Shown here: positions 10,144-19,172 of the stretch, one piece after another
Numbering within the stretch: the first letter of the stretch is position 1
Layout: each line of letters starts with the position of its first letter
Source of the DNA: Allobosea sp. BK604
GTDB lineage: Bacteria; Pseudomonadota; Alphaproteobacteria; Rhizobiales; Beijerinckiaceae
NCBI RefSeq assembly: GCF_004341515.1
Contig: NZ_SLZF01000003.1
Coordinates: forward strand, 124,001-188,000
Length of the DNA stretch: 64,000 bases
Reading direction: 5' to 3'
Notes under the pieces: model-generated
Databases searched by the model: none
What the model was told of the DNA's origin: nothing
The model's input: only the letters and a program-made list of their open reading frames with translations
Program-made: the position numbers and the translations under genes

Positions 10144-11637
10144 TCAGTCGAAGCCGATGAATCCCGGTGCCTCTCGCAAGGGCCGTGCCTGCGCGAGCAT
10201 GGCGATATCCGGCGCCGGGCGAGCGGTCAGCGGATCGCCCGCGAGCGCAGCCTCCAGCGCAGCCGCGACCGCGAGCACCTTGGCATCGCCGCCACGCGGG
10301 CCGACGATCTGCAGACCGAAGGGCATGCCGAGCCGATCCAGGCCCACCGGCAGCGAGATCGCGGGATGGCCGACGATGGTGACGGCATAAGCGCAGGCGA
10401 GCCAGTGGAAATAGGTCCGGGTCGGCTTGCCGTCGATCTCGGCCGGATAGAGCTCGGTCCAGGGCCGCGGGCTCAGCGTGATCGCCGGCGAGAGGATGAC
10501 GTCGTAGCGCTCGAAGAAGTTTTGCCAGTTCCTGTAGGCGATGGTCTGCTGCTTCAGCGCCCGGACGACGTCGAGCGCACCGTAGCGCAGCCCCTCCTCG
10601 ACATTGGCGCGGACATTCGGGCCGACCTTCTCGGGCGTGTCGCGCACGCGCTCATGCATGTTGGCGAGGAAGGAGAGCGCGCGCAGCACCTCGAAACTCT
10701 CATCGGTGCCGCTGCAATCCGGCGTCGCCTCCTCGGCCGCGGCGAAGAGATGGCTGAAACGGCCGGTCTTCTCGGCAAAGACCTCGCGGATATGCTTCTC
10801 GGTCGGCGCAAAGCCGAAATCCGGCGTCAGCGCGACCTTGAGCGAAGCGAGATCGATCGCGCCAGGCCGTGCGAAATCCTCGGGCTTGCGTACCTGCGCG
10901 CCATGCACGGTCGTCGCCAGCGGATCGATGGCAGCGTCCGAGACCATGGTCGAGAGCAGCAGGCAGAGATCCGGCACGTTGCGCGCCATCGGGCCGAGCA
11001 CGCTAAGCGGATTCCAGCCGAAGGGGCGCTTGTCGCTTGGCACCAGACCCGGCGTCGGCCGGAAGCCGACAATGCCGTTGAAGGCGGCGGGGTTGCGCAG
11101 CGAGCCGCCGGTATCCGAGCCGGTCGCGATCGGCACCATATTGGTCGCAAGCGCGACGCCCGAGCCGCCGGAGGAACCGGCAGCGCTCTTCATCGGGTCG
11201 AACGGGTTCCCGGTCGCGCCATAGACGGCGTTGCGCGTATTGGCGCCGGCGCCCCATTCCGGCGTGTTGGTCTTGCCGACGATGATCGAGCCCGCCTTGC
11301 GCACGCTGGCGACGATCAGTTGATCCTTCTCCGGCACATGCTCGGCGAAGAGCGGGCTGCCATAGGTGGTGCGCAGGCCGGCGACGTCCTCGAGATCCTT
11401 GATCGCGATCGGCAGGCCGTGCAGCGGGCCGAGCGTGTCGCCACGCGCGGTCGCCTCGTCCGCCGCCGCGGCGGTGGCGCGAGCGCGCTCGTCATCGCGC
11501 GCCACCATGGCGTTGACCGCGTGGTCGACTGTGTCGATGCGCTTGAGGCAGCTATCCAGCAGCTCGCGGGACGACAGCTTCTTGGCCCCGATCAGGGCGC
11601 GCGCCGCGACGGCGCTGAGGTCGCAAGGTTCAGTCAT
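10144..11637 (-). CDS. Amidase (amidase signature family)
   Basis: This 497-residue amidase-signature enzyme hydrolyses a carboxamide to acid and ammonia or amine. The Ser-cisSer-Lys triad is visible: Lys80 (LPIAIKDL), Ser155 in GSSGGS, and nucleophile Ser179 in GSDTGGSLRNPA, all at the usual spacing. No signal peptide, so it is cytoplasmic. It starts ten bases after the M20 gene stop and is followed 41 bases later by the binding protein, which indicates an operon. It could also be read as a GatA-like subunit, but no gatB or gatC is near, so a catabolic amidase is more likely. Confidence 0.9.
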   Translation of the reverse strand: MTEPCDLSAVAARALIGAKKLSSRELLDSCLKRIDTVDHAVNAMVARDDERARATAAAADEATARGDTLGPLHGLPIAIKDLEDVAGLRTTYGSPLFAEHVPEKDQLIVASVRKAGSIIVGKTNTPEWGAGANTRNAVYGATGNPFDPMKSAAGSSGGSGVALATNMVPIATGSDTGGSLRNPAAFNGIVGFRPTPGLVPSDKRPFGWNPLSVLGPMARNVPDLCLLLSTMVSDAAIDPLATTVHGAQVRKPEDFARPGAIDLASLKVALTPDFGFAPTEKHIREVFAEKTGRFSHLFAAAEEATPDCSGTDESFEVLRALSFLANMHERVRDTPEKVGPNVRANVEEGLRYGALDVVRALKQQTIAYRNWQNFFERYDVILSPAITLSPRPWTELYPAEIDGKPTRTYFHWLACAYAVTIVGHPAISLPVGLDRLGMPFGLQIVGPRGGDAKVLAVAAALEAALAGDPLTARPAPDIAMLAQARPLREAPGFIGFD

Positions 11638-11646
11638 CGCATGTAC

Positions 11647-12807
11647 TCAGGCTGCGAGCCGTGTCTCGACGAGACGTGCCAGCAGGCTCGCCCCCACCGG
11701 CAGGATGCCGTCGTCGAGGATGAAGGCCGGGTTGTGCACCGGCACATTGCCGGCATGGCCGACCCAGCAATAGGCGCCTGGCACCGCGCGCAGCATATCG
11801 GCGAAATCCTCGCTGCCCATCACCGGCTTCGGCTCGGTCAGCACATTCTGCGCCCCGACGATCTCTGCCGCGACACAAGCCGCAGCCTCGGCCTGCGGAC
11901 CGTGATTGACCAGCACGTCGAAAATGCCGCGGATATCGACCTCGATCTGGACGCCGAAGGTCTGGCCGATACCCGCCGCGATCTCGCGCATGCGCTGGCG
12001 CGCGAGTTCGGCGGTCTCCGGCGAGAAGGTGCGGATCGTGCCGGCGAGCACCGCCTCCTCGGGAATGACGTTATAGGCCGAGCCGGCATGGATCTGCGTG
12101 ATCGAGACCACGGCAGCCTCGCGCGGGTCGGCATTGCGGCTGACGATGGTCTGCAGCGCGCCCGCGAGCGTGATCGCCGCGACGACCGGATCGCGCCCCT
12201 GATGCGGCATGGCGCCATGGCTGCCCTTGCCGGTGACCTTGATGTCGAAAAAGTCGGCGCCCGCCATAGCCGGGCCGGGGAAGACCGAGATCTGTCCCGG
12301 CTCGAGATTGGGCGCATTGTGCAGCCCGTAGATCTCGTCGCAGGGAAAGCGCTCGAACAGTTTGTCGGCCAGCATGGCGCGCGCGCCGCCGAGGCCTTCC
12401 TCCGCCGGCTGGAAGACGAAGACGGCCGTCCCGGTGAAATCGCGGTTCTCGGCGAGATAGCGGGCCGCGCCGAGCAGCATCGTGGTGTGGCCGTCATGGC
12501 CGCAGCCATGGAAGCGGCCGGGATTCTTCGAGCGGAACGGCAGGTTGGTCGTCTCCTCCATCGGCAGCGCATCCATGTCGGCGCGCAGGCCGATGCGGCG
12601 GCCGGGGCCGCCGCTGCCGGTCAGGATGCCGACCACGCCGGTCTTGCCGATATTGCGATGGACCTCGATGCCCCAGGAGGCGAGCTTCTCCGCGACGATC
12701 CCCGACGTCCTGACCTCCTCGAAGCCGATCTCGGGATGGGCATGGATGTCGCGGCGGATGGCGACGAGATCATCCTTGAAGGCTTCGATCTGGGGCAGGC
12801 TGGGCAT
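11647..12807 (-). CDS. M20 family amidohydrolase/peptidase
   Basis: This 386-residue M20D metallo-amidohydrolase (hippurate hydrolase/IAA-amino-acid hydrolase type) uses a two-metal centre to cleave N-acyl or peptide bonds. The metal motif HGCGHDGH, the PAEEG segment with the catalytic Glu, and the C-terminal HNPAF metal ligand are all present. An open frame continues further upstream but overlaps the M81 gene; the start MPSLPQIEAFKDD at 12807 gives the standard family length. It lies between the M81 gene (22-base gap) and the amidase gene in one transcription unit, probably processing the same imported amide. Confidence 0.92.
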   Translation of the reverse strand: MPSLPQIEAFKDDLVAIRRDIHAHPEIGFEEVRTSGIVAEKLASWGIEVHRNIGKTGVVGILTGSGGPGRRIGLRADMDALPMEETTNLPFRSKNPGRFHGCGHDGHTTMLLGAARYLAENRDFTGTAVFVFQPAEEGLGGARAMLADKLFERFPCDEIYGLHNAPNLEPGQISVFPGPAMAGADFFDIKVTGKGSHGAMPHQGRDPVVAAITLAGALQTIVSRNADPREAAVVSITQIHAGSAYNVIPEEAVLAGTIRTFSPETAELARQRMREIAAGIGQTFGVQIEVDIRGIFDVLVNHGPQAEAAACVAAEIVGAQNVLTEPKPVMGSEDFADMLRAVPGAYCWVGHAGNVPVHNPAFILDDGILPVGASLLARLVETRLAA

Positions 12808-12829
12808 GTGGAACTCCGGGTAAGCGAGA

Positions 12830-14329
12830 TCAACCGAAAACGGGGCCGAGCGGGGCAGTGCGGATGCCGGGGCGCAGGCGCTTCCACGGCAGGTGGGACG
12901 GATCGACCGGCATCGGGCCGGGCGCGGCGCAGACGATGATGGTCTCGGCGATCGGCTCGAAATCGGCGCGGAAATGCACCGAGCTCTTGTTGACCAGGAT
13001 CGCCTGCTCGGTCGGCTCGATACCGACCTGCCGGTACATCGCCTGATCGGCCATTTGCGCCTTATGCGAGCCGACGACGATGCGTACGCCACCGATACGC
13101 AAGGCGGCGGACGGACCGAGATCGAGGCGCGAGCCACCGTAATAGGGGCCGGGCGCGACGAACCGGCCGTCGGAGAGCTGCTCGACCAGGAACTCGCCGT
13201 CGAGTGGCGCATCGCCGGGAATGCCCGACTTGGCGCCGAGCGAGAGCCTGATCGTCGCGCCGACGCCGGCCCGATGCGCCGCAGCCGCGGCCTCAGGATC
13301 GACGATGACGCCGATCGCAGCCTTGGTCGCACCATTTTCCACGAGTGCGCGGGCCATGCCCATCGTGTCGGAATCGCCGCCCGCGCCGGGATTATCCTGC
13401 GTGTCCGCGATCACGATCGGCTTCGAGGCGCCTGCAGACAGCGCCATCGCCTCGCGCACGCCCTCGTCGGGCGCGAAGACCTTGCCCCGGAAAGCGACCT
13501 CGCTCGCCATGATGCGTGCAGCGACCGCATCCGCGGCGCGGTCGGCATCGGCCTGTGTCAGGCCATAGGCCAGCACGGTCGGGCCGCAATCGGCGAAATC
13601 AGCAGCCGGAAAGCCCGGCAGGAAGGAGAGCGTCGGCACGCTTTCGCCTTCGAGAGCAGCGAGCTCGGCATAGATCGTCCTGCACGGCTCCATCGCCGTC
13701 GCCTGCCAGGCGATCGGGATCAGATAGGGGATCTGCCGGAACGCTTTTGCATGGCGCGTAGTCGTACCGATGAGGCCAGCCAGATAGGCGGTGGCGCGGC
13801 TGCCTGTCTCGGCCATGTCGACATGCGGATAGGTGCGGTAGGCGACGAGCGCATCCGCCATCGCCATCATCAGCGGCGTGACATTGCCGTGCAGATCGAG
13901 GGCAGCGACGAGCGGAACCTCGGGGCCGATGGCGGCGCGCACGCGCCTGAGCGTCTCGCCCTCGCCGTCCTCATAGGCCTCGCTGACCATGGCGCCATGC
14001 AGATCGAGGAAGACGCCGTCGAGCGGCAGCGCCGCCTTGATGCGCTCGACCAATTCACCGAGCAGTGCCTCGAAAGCCTCCGCCGTAACATGCGCGGATG
14101 GGCTCGCGGCGCACCAGTGCGTCGGGATGATCTCCCAGCCCAGGCCCTTCGCCGTCTCGACGAAGCCTGCGGCGGCGACATTGACATTGTGGACGGCGGC
14201 AAAGACCGCCTCGCCCCGAGCCAGCCCCGGCCAGCCGCCACCCTGGACGAAGGCCGCCAGATCCGCCTTGCTCGGCGCAAAGGTGTTCGTCTCGTGCAGG
14301 AAACCGCCAAAGGCGATACGTGGCGACAT
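12830..14329 (-). CDS. M81 family (MlrC-like) metallopeptidase
   Basis: This 499-residue protein carries the N-terminal MlrC/DUF1485 domain (about 1-290) and the C-terminal MlrC domain. The family is named for microcystinase C of the microcystin degradation pathway; most members have no known substrate. Candidate metal residues appear in FGGFLHETNTF, LDLHGAMV and ADTQDNPGAGGDSDT. Start taken at MSPRIAFGG (14329), which has GGAG at a good distance; the frame is open further upstream to 14392. No signal peptide. It is first of four catabolic genes downstream of the GntR gene. Family call firm, microcystin degradation not implied. Confidence 0.88.
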   Translation of the reverse strand: MSPRIAFGGFLHETNTFAPSKADLAAFVQGGGWPGLARGEAVFAAVHNVNVAAAGFVETAKGLGWEIIPTHWCAASPSAHVTAEAFEALLGELVERIKAALPLDGVFLDLHGAMVSEAYEDGEGETLRRVRAAIGPEVPLVAALDLHGNVTPLMMAMADALVAYRTYPHVDMAETGSRATAYLAGLIGTTTRHAKAFRQIPYLIPIAWQATAMEPCRTIYAELAALEGESVPTLSFLPGFPAADFADCGPTVLAYGLTQADADRAADAVAARIMASEVAFRGKVFAPDEGVREAMALSAGASKPIVIADTQDNPGAGGDSDTMGMARALVENGATKAAIGVIVDPEAAAAAHRAGVGATIRLSLGAKSGIPGDAPLDGEFLVEQLSDGRFVAPGPYYGGSRLDLGPSAALRIGGVRIVVGSHKAQMADQAMYRQVGIEPTEQAILVNKSSVHFRADFEPIAETIIVCAAPGPMPVDPSHLPWKRLRPGIRTAPLGPVFG

Positions 14330-14590
14330 CAAGAGGCTCCGCCAGGACCGGGACAGGCGCAGCAGGTAATCATGCCCTGAGCCGGCGACCAAGGGCGAAT
14401 TCTCGCCGCAGCTTGCTCATGCGGTAAGCAGCAACGGGAATCGCCGCTCACCGGCTGCGGCATAGGCCATGCTCAGCGCAAGCAAGCTGTCGAATTTGAT
14501 CGTCAGCCCCTGAGCAGCGCGCAGAGCCCGTCCGCACCGAGCGCCCGGTTGGCGCCGCGTGACCAGCGGGCGATCCGCGAATGCATCCCG

Positions 14591-15283
14591 CTATTCCGCC
14601 GAAACGGGATAGCCCGGCAGGCGCGAGATCACGCCGAGCACCGGGCGCAGATGCTTTTCGAGCACGGCGCGCGCCTGCGCCTCATCGCCCGCGACCAGCG
14701 CCGCCAGCAGGGCGCGATGCTCCTCGCGGACGCGCTCGACGCGGTTGGGGTCGACGCCGAGCGTCGTCATCGCCACCCGCTGCTGGCGCGAGCCGAGCGA
14801 GCTGTAGAGCTCGGAGAGGACTTCGTTGCCGAGCGCCGAGACCATGGTGAGGTGGAACTGGCGGTTGAGCTCGACACGCTCGAAATGGTCGCGCGTGGCG
14901 AAGCGATCCATCTCGTCGAGGATCTCGGCCATGCGCGGCGGGATCGGAATCCGCTCCCCGCAGATGCGAGCGACCACGTAATTCTCGATCATCCGGCGCG
15001 TCTCGTAGAGATCGGCGAATTCCTGCGCCGTGACCTGGCGGACCTGCGCGCCGCGGCGCGGCAGCAGATCGACGAAGCGCTCTGCCTCCAGCCGGTGCAG
15101 TGCCTCGCGCACCGGCGTGCGCGAGACCGCCATCGCGGCCGCGATCTCGCCCTCCTCGATGAAGGAGCCGCCGGGGAAGCGCCCGCGCAGGATCTGCTCG
15201 CGGACATAGAAATAGACGCGCTCGCGCGTCGGCTTTCCATCCTCCTCCGCCGTGTCCCTGACAGCCGCCTCGTTGCGCTTCAT
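14591..15283 (-). CDS. GntR family regulator, FadR/FCD subfamily
   Basis: This 230-residue repressor-type protein has a winged helix DNA-binding domain (about residues 18-88, core EEGEIAAAMAVSRTPVREAL) and a C-terminal all-helical FCD ligand-binding domain (about 95-220). It sits at the head of the minus-strand M81/M20/amidase/binding-protein unit and is divergent from the transporter operon starting at 15595. A candidate palindromic operator in the shared region (15354-15363) suggests it controls both directions and responds to the transported compound or a breakdown product. Between this gene and the M81 start (14330-14590) I see only a short open stretch with no recognised family. Confidence 0.92.
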   Translation of the reverse strand: MKRNEAAVRDTAEEDGKPTRERVYFYVREQILRGRFPGGSFIEEGEIAAAMAVSRTPVREALHRLEAERFVDLLPRRGAQVRQVTAQEFADLYETRRMIENYVVARICGERIPIPPRMAEILDEMDRFATRDHFERVELNRQFHLTMVSALGNEVLSELYSSLGSRQQRVAMTTLGVDPNRVERVREEHRALLAALVAGDEAQARAVLEKHLRPVLGVISRLPGYPVSAE

Positions 15284-15594
15284 CGTTCCGACCAGAAGTC
15301 CCGCCCGCCTCCTCTCCAGGCTGGGAGGCGATATGGACAGCTAAAAATCCGCCATGTATACGTGACGCATGATGAAATTTTCGGCGGCTTTTTGCAAGCG
15401 AGCACGGCTGGGCATTTGCCTCGCCCCGCGGCAGACTGCCGTCGTCGGCCTGTCCGGCACGCGCGATCACGCCAACTCACGGAACAAGCCACGGAAGGCG
15501 AGCGGCCGGCAGGCGGTGGCTCCATTCTTGCTCCGGGCAGCCCCGATCTAGCGGGCCCATCGACCGGCCCGCGTCACCAGCAGAGGATCAGCTC
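15284..15594. other. Divergent promoter region gntR / peptide transporter operon
   Basis: These 311 bases without a gene separate the divergent GntR and binding-protein genes. An AT-richer segment (about 15341-15385) holds the candidate GntR operator. A ribosome site (GAGGATC) precedes the start at 15595. No other element was recognised. Confidence 0.55.
15354..15363. promoter_or_regulatory. Candidate GntR/FCD operator
   Basis: ATGTATACGT is an imperfect palindrome centred on GTATAC. FadR/FCD-type regulators commonly bind GTnnnAC- or GTATAC-like cores. It lies about 70 bases before the gntR start and 230 before the plus-strand operon, so binding could repress gntR directly. Position and motif are seen; the regulator-site link is inference. 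Confidence 0.42.
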
Positions 15595-17127
15595 ATGACG
15601 ATATCCCGCCGCTCGCTGCTCCAGGCCGGTCTCGCTGCCCCGGCCCTGCTCTCCCCCCTGCTGTCGCAACGCGCCGTGGCGCAGAAGGCGGGCGGCATCA
15701 TCCGCTACGGCCTCTCCGCCTTCCCGCCCAACCTGCAGCCCTGGGTCAGCACCGGCGCCTCGGCCGGCACGGTGAAGATGCTGATCAACCGCAGCCTCGT
15801 CGGCTACGGCCCGAATGGCGAATTGCGCGGTGAGCTCGCGGAGTCCTGGGCGCTCGACAAGGACGGCGCCTGGGTCTTCAAGCTGCGCCAGGGCTGCCTG
15901 TTCCATAATGGCGAGCCGGTCACCGCCGACGATGTGAAATGGTCGATCGAGCAGATCGCCGGCGAGAAATCGACCGCCTATATGCGGGCCCAGTTCCAGG
16001 GCGTCGAGCGCATCGAGATCCCCGATCCGCAGACCATCCGCCTCGTCACCAAGCAGCCCGAGGCGACGCTGCCGACCTGGTTCGGCAACTACAACACCTT
16101 CATCATCTGGCGGAAATCACAGCCGAACGAGCCGATCGGGGCCGGCCCCTTCCGCCTCGCCGGGCAGGAGCGCGGCACCTCGCTCGATCTCGTCGCCTTC
16201 GACAAATACTACAAGCCCGGCTTCCCCAAGCTGAAAGGCATCAGGTTCGTCGTCTATGCTGACGAGAACCTGCGCAACGCCGCGCTGATGTCGGGCGATG
16301 TCGACATGATCGAGTATGTGCCCTGGCAGTCGATGGCGGCGGTCGAGGCCGACCAGCGCCTCAAGCTCGACTCGGTCGAGGGGCCGTTCATGGACGTGCT
16401 CTTCAACGGCACCAAGCCGCCCTTCAACGATGCCCGCGTACGCCGCGCCGTCGCCCATGCCGTGAAGCGCGACGACATCGTCAAGGCGGCCTTCTTCGGC
16501 CGCGGCAAGCCGCTCGAGGGCCTGCCCATCGTCGAGGGCACGCCCTGGTACGACAAGGAGCTCGCCCATGGCTGGAACTACGATCCGGCCCGCGCCAAGG
16601 CGCTGCTGGCCGAGGCCGGCTATGCCAATGGCTTCCAGACGACGATGCTCGCCACCGCGCAATTCGGCATGCACAAGGACACTGCCGAGGTCGTGCAGCA
16701 GCATCTCGCCGCCATCGGCATCCAATGCGAGCTGCAGCTTCCGGACTGGTCGACCCGCGTCAACCGCGGCGTGCGCGGCCAATACGACATGGCGATCCAC
16801 GGCGTCTCCTCCGACAATAACGACCCGGACGGGTTGACCGTGGTGCTGGACACCTCGCTCTCGCCGAGCCATGGCCGCTCCTTCAAGGTCGATGCGCCCC
16901 GCACCATCGCCGCGCTCGCCAAGGGCCGCGCCGAATTCGACCAGGCCAAGCGCGTCGAGATCTACAAGGAGATGCAACGCGTCGCGCTGGAGGAGGTGCC
17001 GCTGGTCGGCCTCGCCTGGCGCTCGCAGGGCTATGGCATGACCAAGGACGTCAAGGGCTTCGTCAACCTGCCCGGCGCGCTCACGACCTCCTCGGGCTGC
17101 ATGCTCGAAGAGACCTATTTCGGATGA
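15595..17127 (+). CDS. Peptide-type ABC transporter substrate-binding protein (family 5)
   Basis: This 510-residue DppA/OppA-like periplasmic receptor begins with a twin-arginine signal (SRRSLLQ at residues 4-10, cleavage near AVAQ/K). The mature protein opens with GGIIRYGLSAFPPNLQPWVS. It heads the plus-strand operon with two permeases, a creatininase-type hydrolase, a gamma-glutamyltransferase-type enzyme and a 2-hydroxyacid dehydrogenase. The ligand is therefore probably a small peptide or amide. Good ribosome site (GAGGA). A 214-base repeat-rich spacer separates it from the first permease gene. Confidence 0.92.
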   Translation: MTISRRSLLQAGLAAPALLSPLLSQRAVAQKAGGIIRYGLSAFPPNLQPWVSTGASAGTVKMLINRSLVGYGPNGELRGELAESWALDKDGAWVFKLRQGCLFHNGEPVTADDVKWSIEQIAGEKSTAYMRAQFQGVERIEIPDPQTIRLVTKQPEATLPTWFGNYNTFIIWRKSQPNEPIGAGPFRLAGQERGTSLDLVAFDKYYKPGFPKLKGIRFVVYADENLRNAALMSGDVDMIEYVPWQSMAAVEADQRLKLDSVEGPFMDVLFNGTKPPFNDARVRRAVAHAVKRDDIVKAAFFGRGKPLEGLPIVEGTPWYDKELAHGWNYDPARAKALLAEAGYANGFQTTMLATAQFGMHKDTAEVVQQHLAAIGIQCELQLPDWSTRVNRGVRGQYDMAIHGVSSDNNDPDGLTVVLDTSLSPSHGRSFKVDAPRTIAALAKGRAEFDQAKRVEIYKEMQRVALEEVPLVGLAWRSQGYGMTKDVKGFVNLPGALTTSSGCMLEETYFG

Positions 17128-17169
17128 GCGTGGCTGCCGGAATCGCGAAGCGGTCGGGGGCGCCTGCCC

Positions 17170-17258
17170 GGTCATTGCGGGGAACGCGGCGACGAAGCGA
17201 TTTTGGGGCCGCCAGGCGCCCGGTCCTCCTGGATTGCTTCGCTGCGCTCGCAATGACG
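17170..17258. repeat. Palindromic intergenic repeat (CATTGCG type)
   Basis: Arms GTCATTGCG (17171-17179) and CGCAATGAC (17249-17257) frame an imperfect palindrome of about 89 bases, with further pairing around GAAGCGA and TTCGCTG. This element type is widespread in alphaproteobacterial intergenic regions. Lying between the binding-protein and permease genes, it may lower downstream expression relative to the receptor, as in many importer operons. Role is inference. Confidence 0.65.
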
Positions 17259-17286
17259 GCGCGGGTTGGTCGGGCCTGCGCTGGCG

Positions 17287-17341
17287 CATTTTCGAGCGAC
17301 GTGGACACCGGTTCGCGTGAAGACATGCGGAAAAGCTCTCG
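17287..17341. repeat. GCATTTTCGAGCG repeat, copy 1 (before dppB-type gene)
   Basis: This is a half-element of a dispersed repeat family. It starts with GCATTTTCGAGCGACGTGGA, contains ACCGGTTCGCGTGAAGA, and ends in AAGCTCTCG immediately before the permease start codon at 17342. Other copies are at 22693-22797, 37524-37631 and 45887-45913. Confidence 0.7.
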
Positions 17342-18298
17342 ATGAGCGCCGGCTGGCTCGCGCGGCGCATCGCGCTCTCCCTGATCATGGCCTGGGTCGT
17401 GGCGACGATCGTCTTCCTCGCCTTGCACATGGTGCCGGGCGACCCGGCGGAGCTCCTGCTCTCGACCGGCGGCGCCGTGCCCGACGCCACGGCCGTGGCG
17501 GAATTGCGCGAGAAGCTCGGCCTGGAGCGGCCGCTGCTCACCCAATATGCCGCCTTCCTCGGCGGCCTGCTTCGCGGCGATCTCGGCACCTCGCTGGTCG
17601 ACGACTATCCCGTCCTGCACGAGATCGGGCTGCGCCTGCCGCGCACGCTGGAGCTCATCTTAGCCGGCACATTGCTTGCGATCCTGATCGGCGTGCCGGC
17701 AGGCGTCTATGCCGCGCTGCATCGTGGCGGCGCCTTCGACCGCTTCGCTTCGGGCGTCACGGCGCTGCTGCTCGCCGTGCCGGTCTTCGTCGTCGGCACC
17801 CTGCTCGTGCTGCTCTTCGCCCAGACACTCAGGCTGATGCCGGCTGGCGGCTATATCGCGCTGGCACAGGACCCGGTCCAGCATCTCAAGCTCCTGACGC
17901 TGCCGGCGATCGCCATCGCCAAGGGCCTCGCCGCCGTGCTCTTCCGGATGACGCGCTCGGCGATGCTCGACGCGCTCGCCAACGACTATGTCCGTACCGC
18001 CTATGCAAAGGGGCTCGCGCCCCGGCGCGTGCTCATCGTCCATGTGCTGCGCAACGCGCTGAACCCGGTGATGACCGTGCTTGGCCTGCATATGGGCACG
18101 CTGCTCGGCGGCACCGTGCTGGTCGAATATGTCTTCAACTGGCCGGGCCTGTCGACGCCGCTGCTGCGCGCGGTCGAAGCGCGCGACTATCCGATGGTGG
18201 TCGGCATCGTGCTGACCATCTCGATCCTGTTCCTGCTGATCAACCTCGTCGTCGAGTTGCTGCAGGTGCTGATCGACCCGCGGATGAAGACGGCATGA
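17342..18298 (+). CDS. Peptide ABC transporter permease (DppB type)
   Basis: This 318-residue inner-membrane permease of the BPD_transp_1/DppB family has about six transmembrane helices. The cytoplasmic EAA-like loop reads YVRTAYAKGLAPRRVLIVHV, followed by the characteristic LRNALNPVMTV. It overlaps the next permease by four bases (ATGA). It should pair with the DppC-type subunit and receive ligand from the binding protein at 15595-17127, perhaps also from that at 8516-10102. No DppD/DppF ATPases follow, so the ATPase must come from elsewhere. Confidence 0.93.
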   Translation: MSAGWLARRIALSLIMAWVVATIVFLALHMVPGDPAELLLSTGGAVPDATAVAELREKLGLERPLLTQYAAFLGGLLRGDLGTSLVDDYPVLHEIGLRLPRTLELILAGTLLAILIGVPAGVYAALHRGGAFDRFASGVTALLLAVPVFVVGTLLVLLFAQTLRLMPAGGYIALAQDPVQHLKLLTLPAIAIAKGLAAVLFRMTRSAMLDALANDYVRTAYAKGLAPRRVLIVHVLRNALNPVMTVLGLHMGTLLGGTVLVEYVFNWPGLSTPLLRAVEARDYPMVVGIVLTISILFLLINLVVELLQVLIDPRMKTA

Positions 18299-19098
18299 GG
18301 CGGCTCTGGCTTCCCGCCGCCTGTGTCGGCATCATCATCCTGCTGGCGCTCTCGGCGCCGCTGCTCGGCCTGCCCGATCCGGTGCGCCAGGATATCGCCC
18401 GACGTCTCTCCGGCCCGATGCCGGGCTCCTGGCTCGGCCGCGACGAGTTCGGCCGCGACGTGCTCTCGCGTTTGATCTGGGGCGCGCGCACCAGCCTCGG
18501 CGTCGCCTTCGCGGCCGCACTCACCGCTGGCCTCGTCGGCACCGTGCTTGGCCTGATCGGCGGCTGGGCGCGGGGCTTCAGCGCCTTCCTCACCGTGCGC
18601 AGCGTCGAGATCATCATGTGCTTCCCGCCGATCGTGCTGGCATTGCTGGTGGTGACGCTGCTGGGGCCGGGCGCCGCGACGCTGATCCTCGTGCTCTCCG
18701 TGCTCTACCTGCCCGGCTTCGCCCGCGTCACCTATGCCGAGGTTCTGGCGGCGCGCGGACGCGACTATGTCGAGGCGACGCGCGCGCTCGGCGCAAGCCC
18801 GGCCCATCTCCTGTTCTTCACCGTCCTGCCCAATATCGCCGGGCCGATCCTGGTGCAGCTCTCGCTCGCGGTCGCAGCGGCCGTGGTGCTGGAAAGCGGC
18901 CTCTCCTTCCTCGGCCTCGGCGTCGTACCGCCGGCGCCCTCCTGGGGCCTGATGATCCGCGGCGCCCGCGCCACGATGGAGCAGGCGCCCCTGCTTCTGC
19001 TCTGGCCCTGCGCCGCGCTCACCCTGACCATCCTGGCGATGAACCTGCTCTGCGACGCGCTGCGTGACGCGGTCGACCCGCGCACGGCGGGGCGCTGA
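18295..19098 (+). CDS. Peptide ABC transporter permease (DppC type)
   Basis: This 267-residue partner permease has about six transmembrane segments and the EAA loop EATRALGASPAHLLFFTVLP. The start ATG at 18295 overlaps the DppB-type stop (ATGA), although the frame is open far upstream. The region GRDEFGRDVLSRLIWGARTS is typical of DppC/OppC proteins. The protein is slightly short for the family (usually 280-300) because of a brief N-terminus. It is the last transport subunit in the operon; hydrolase genes follow. Confidence 0.92.
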   Translation: MRRLWLPAACVGIIILLALSAPLLGLPDPVRQDIARRLSGPMPGSWLGRDEFGRDVLSRLIWGARTSLGVAFAAALTAGLVGTVLGLIGGWARGFSAFLTVRSVEIIMCFPPIVLALLVVTLLGPGAATLILVLSVLYLPGFARVTYAEVLAARGRDYVEATRALGASPAHLLFFTVLPNIAGPILVQLSLAVAAAVVLESGLSFLGLGVVPPAPSWGLMIRGARATMEQAPLLLLWPCAALTLTILAMNLLCDALRDAVDPRTAGR

Positions 19099-19172
19099 CA
19101 TGTCGCCACGCCCCTTCCCCGCGCCGCTTGCCGGCGCATCAATGACCACCCCGCTCTGCAAGGATTCCGACC

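Noticed and set aside
10366..12939. 857-codon plus-strand frame across the amidase and M20 genes
   Set aside because: Antisense to two genes with complete catalytic motifs; composition typical of GC-rich shadow frames.
14400..14560. Minus-strand open stretch ending QGLTIKFDSLLALSMAYAAA-like text between gntR and the M81 gene
   Set aside because: It might be the end of a decayed gene, but I recognise no family and the frame upstream is not coherent.
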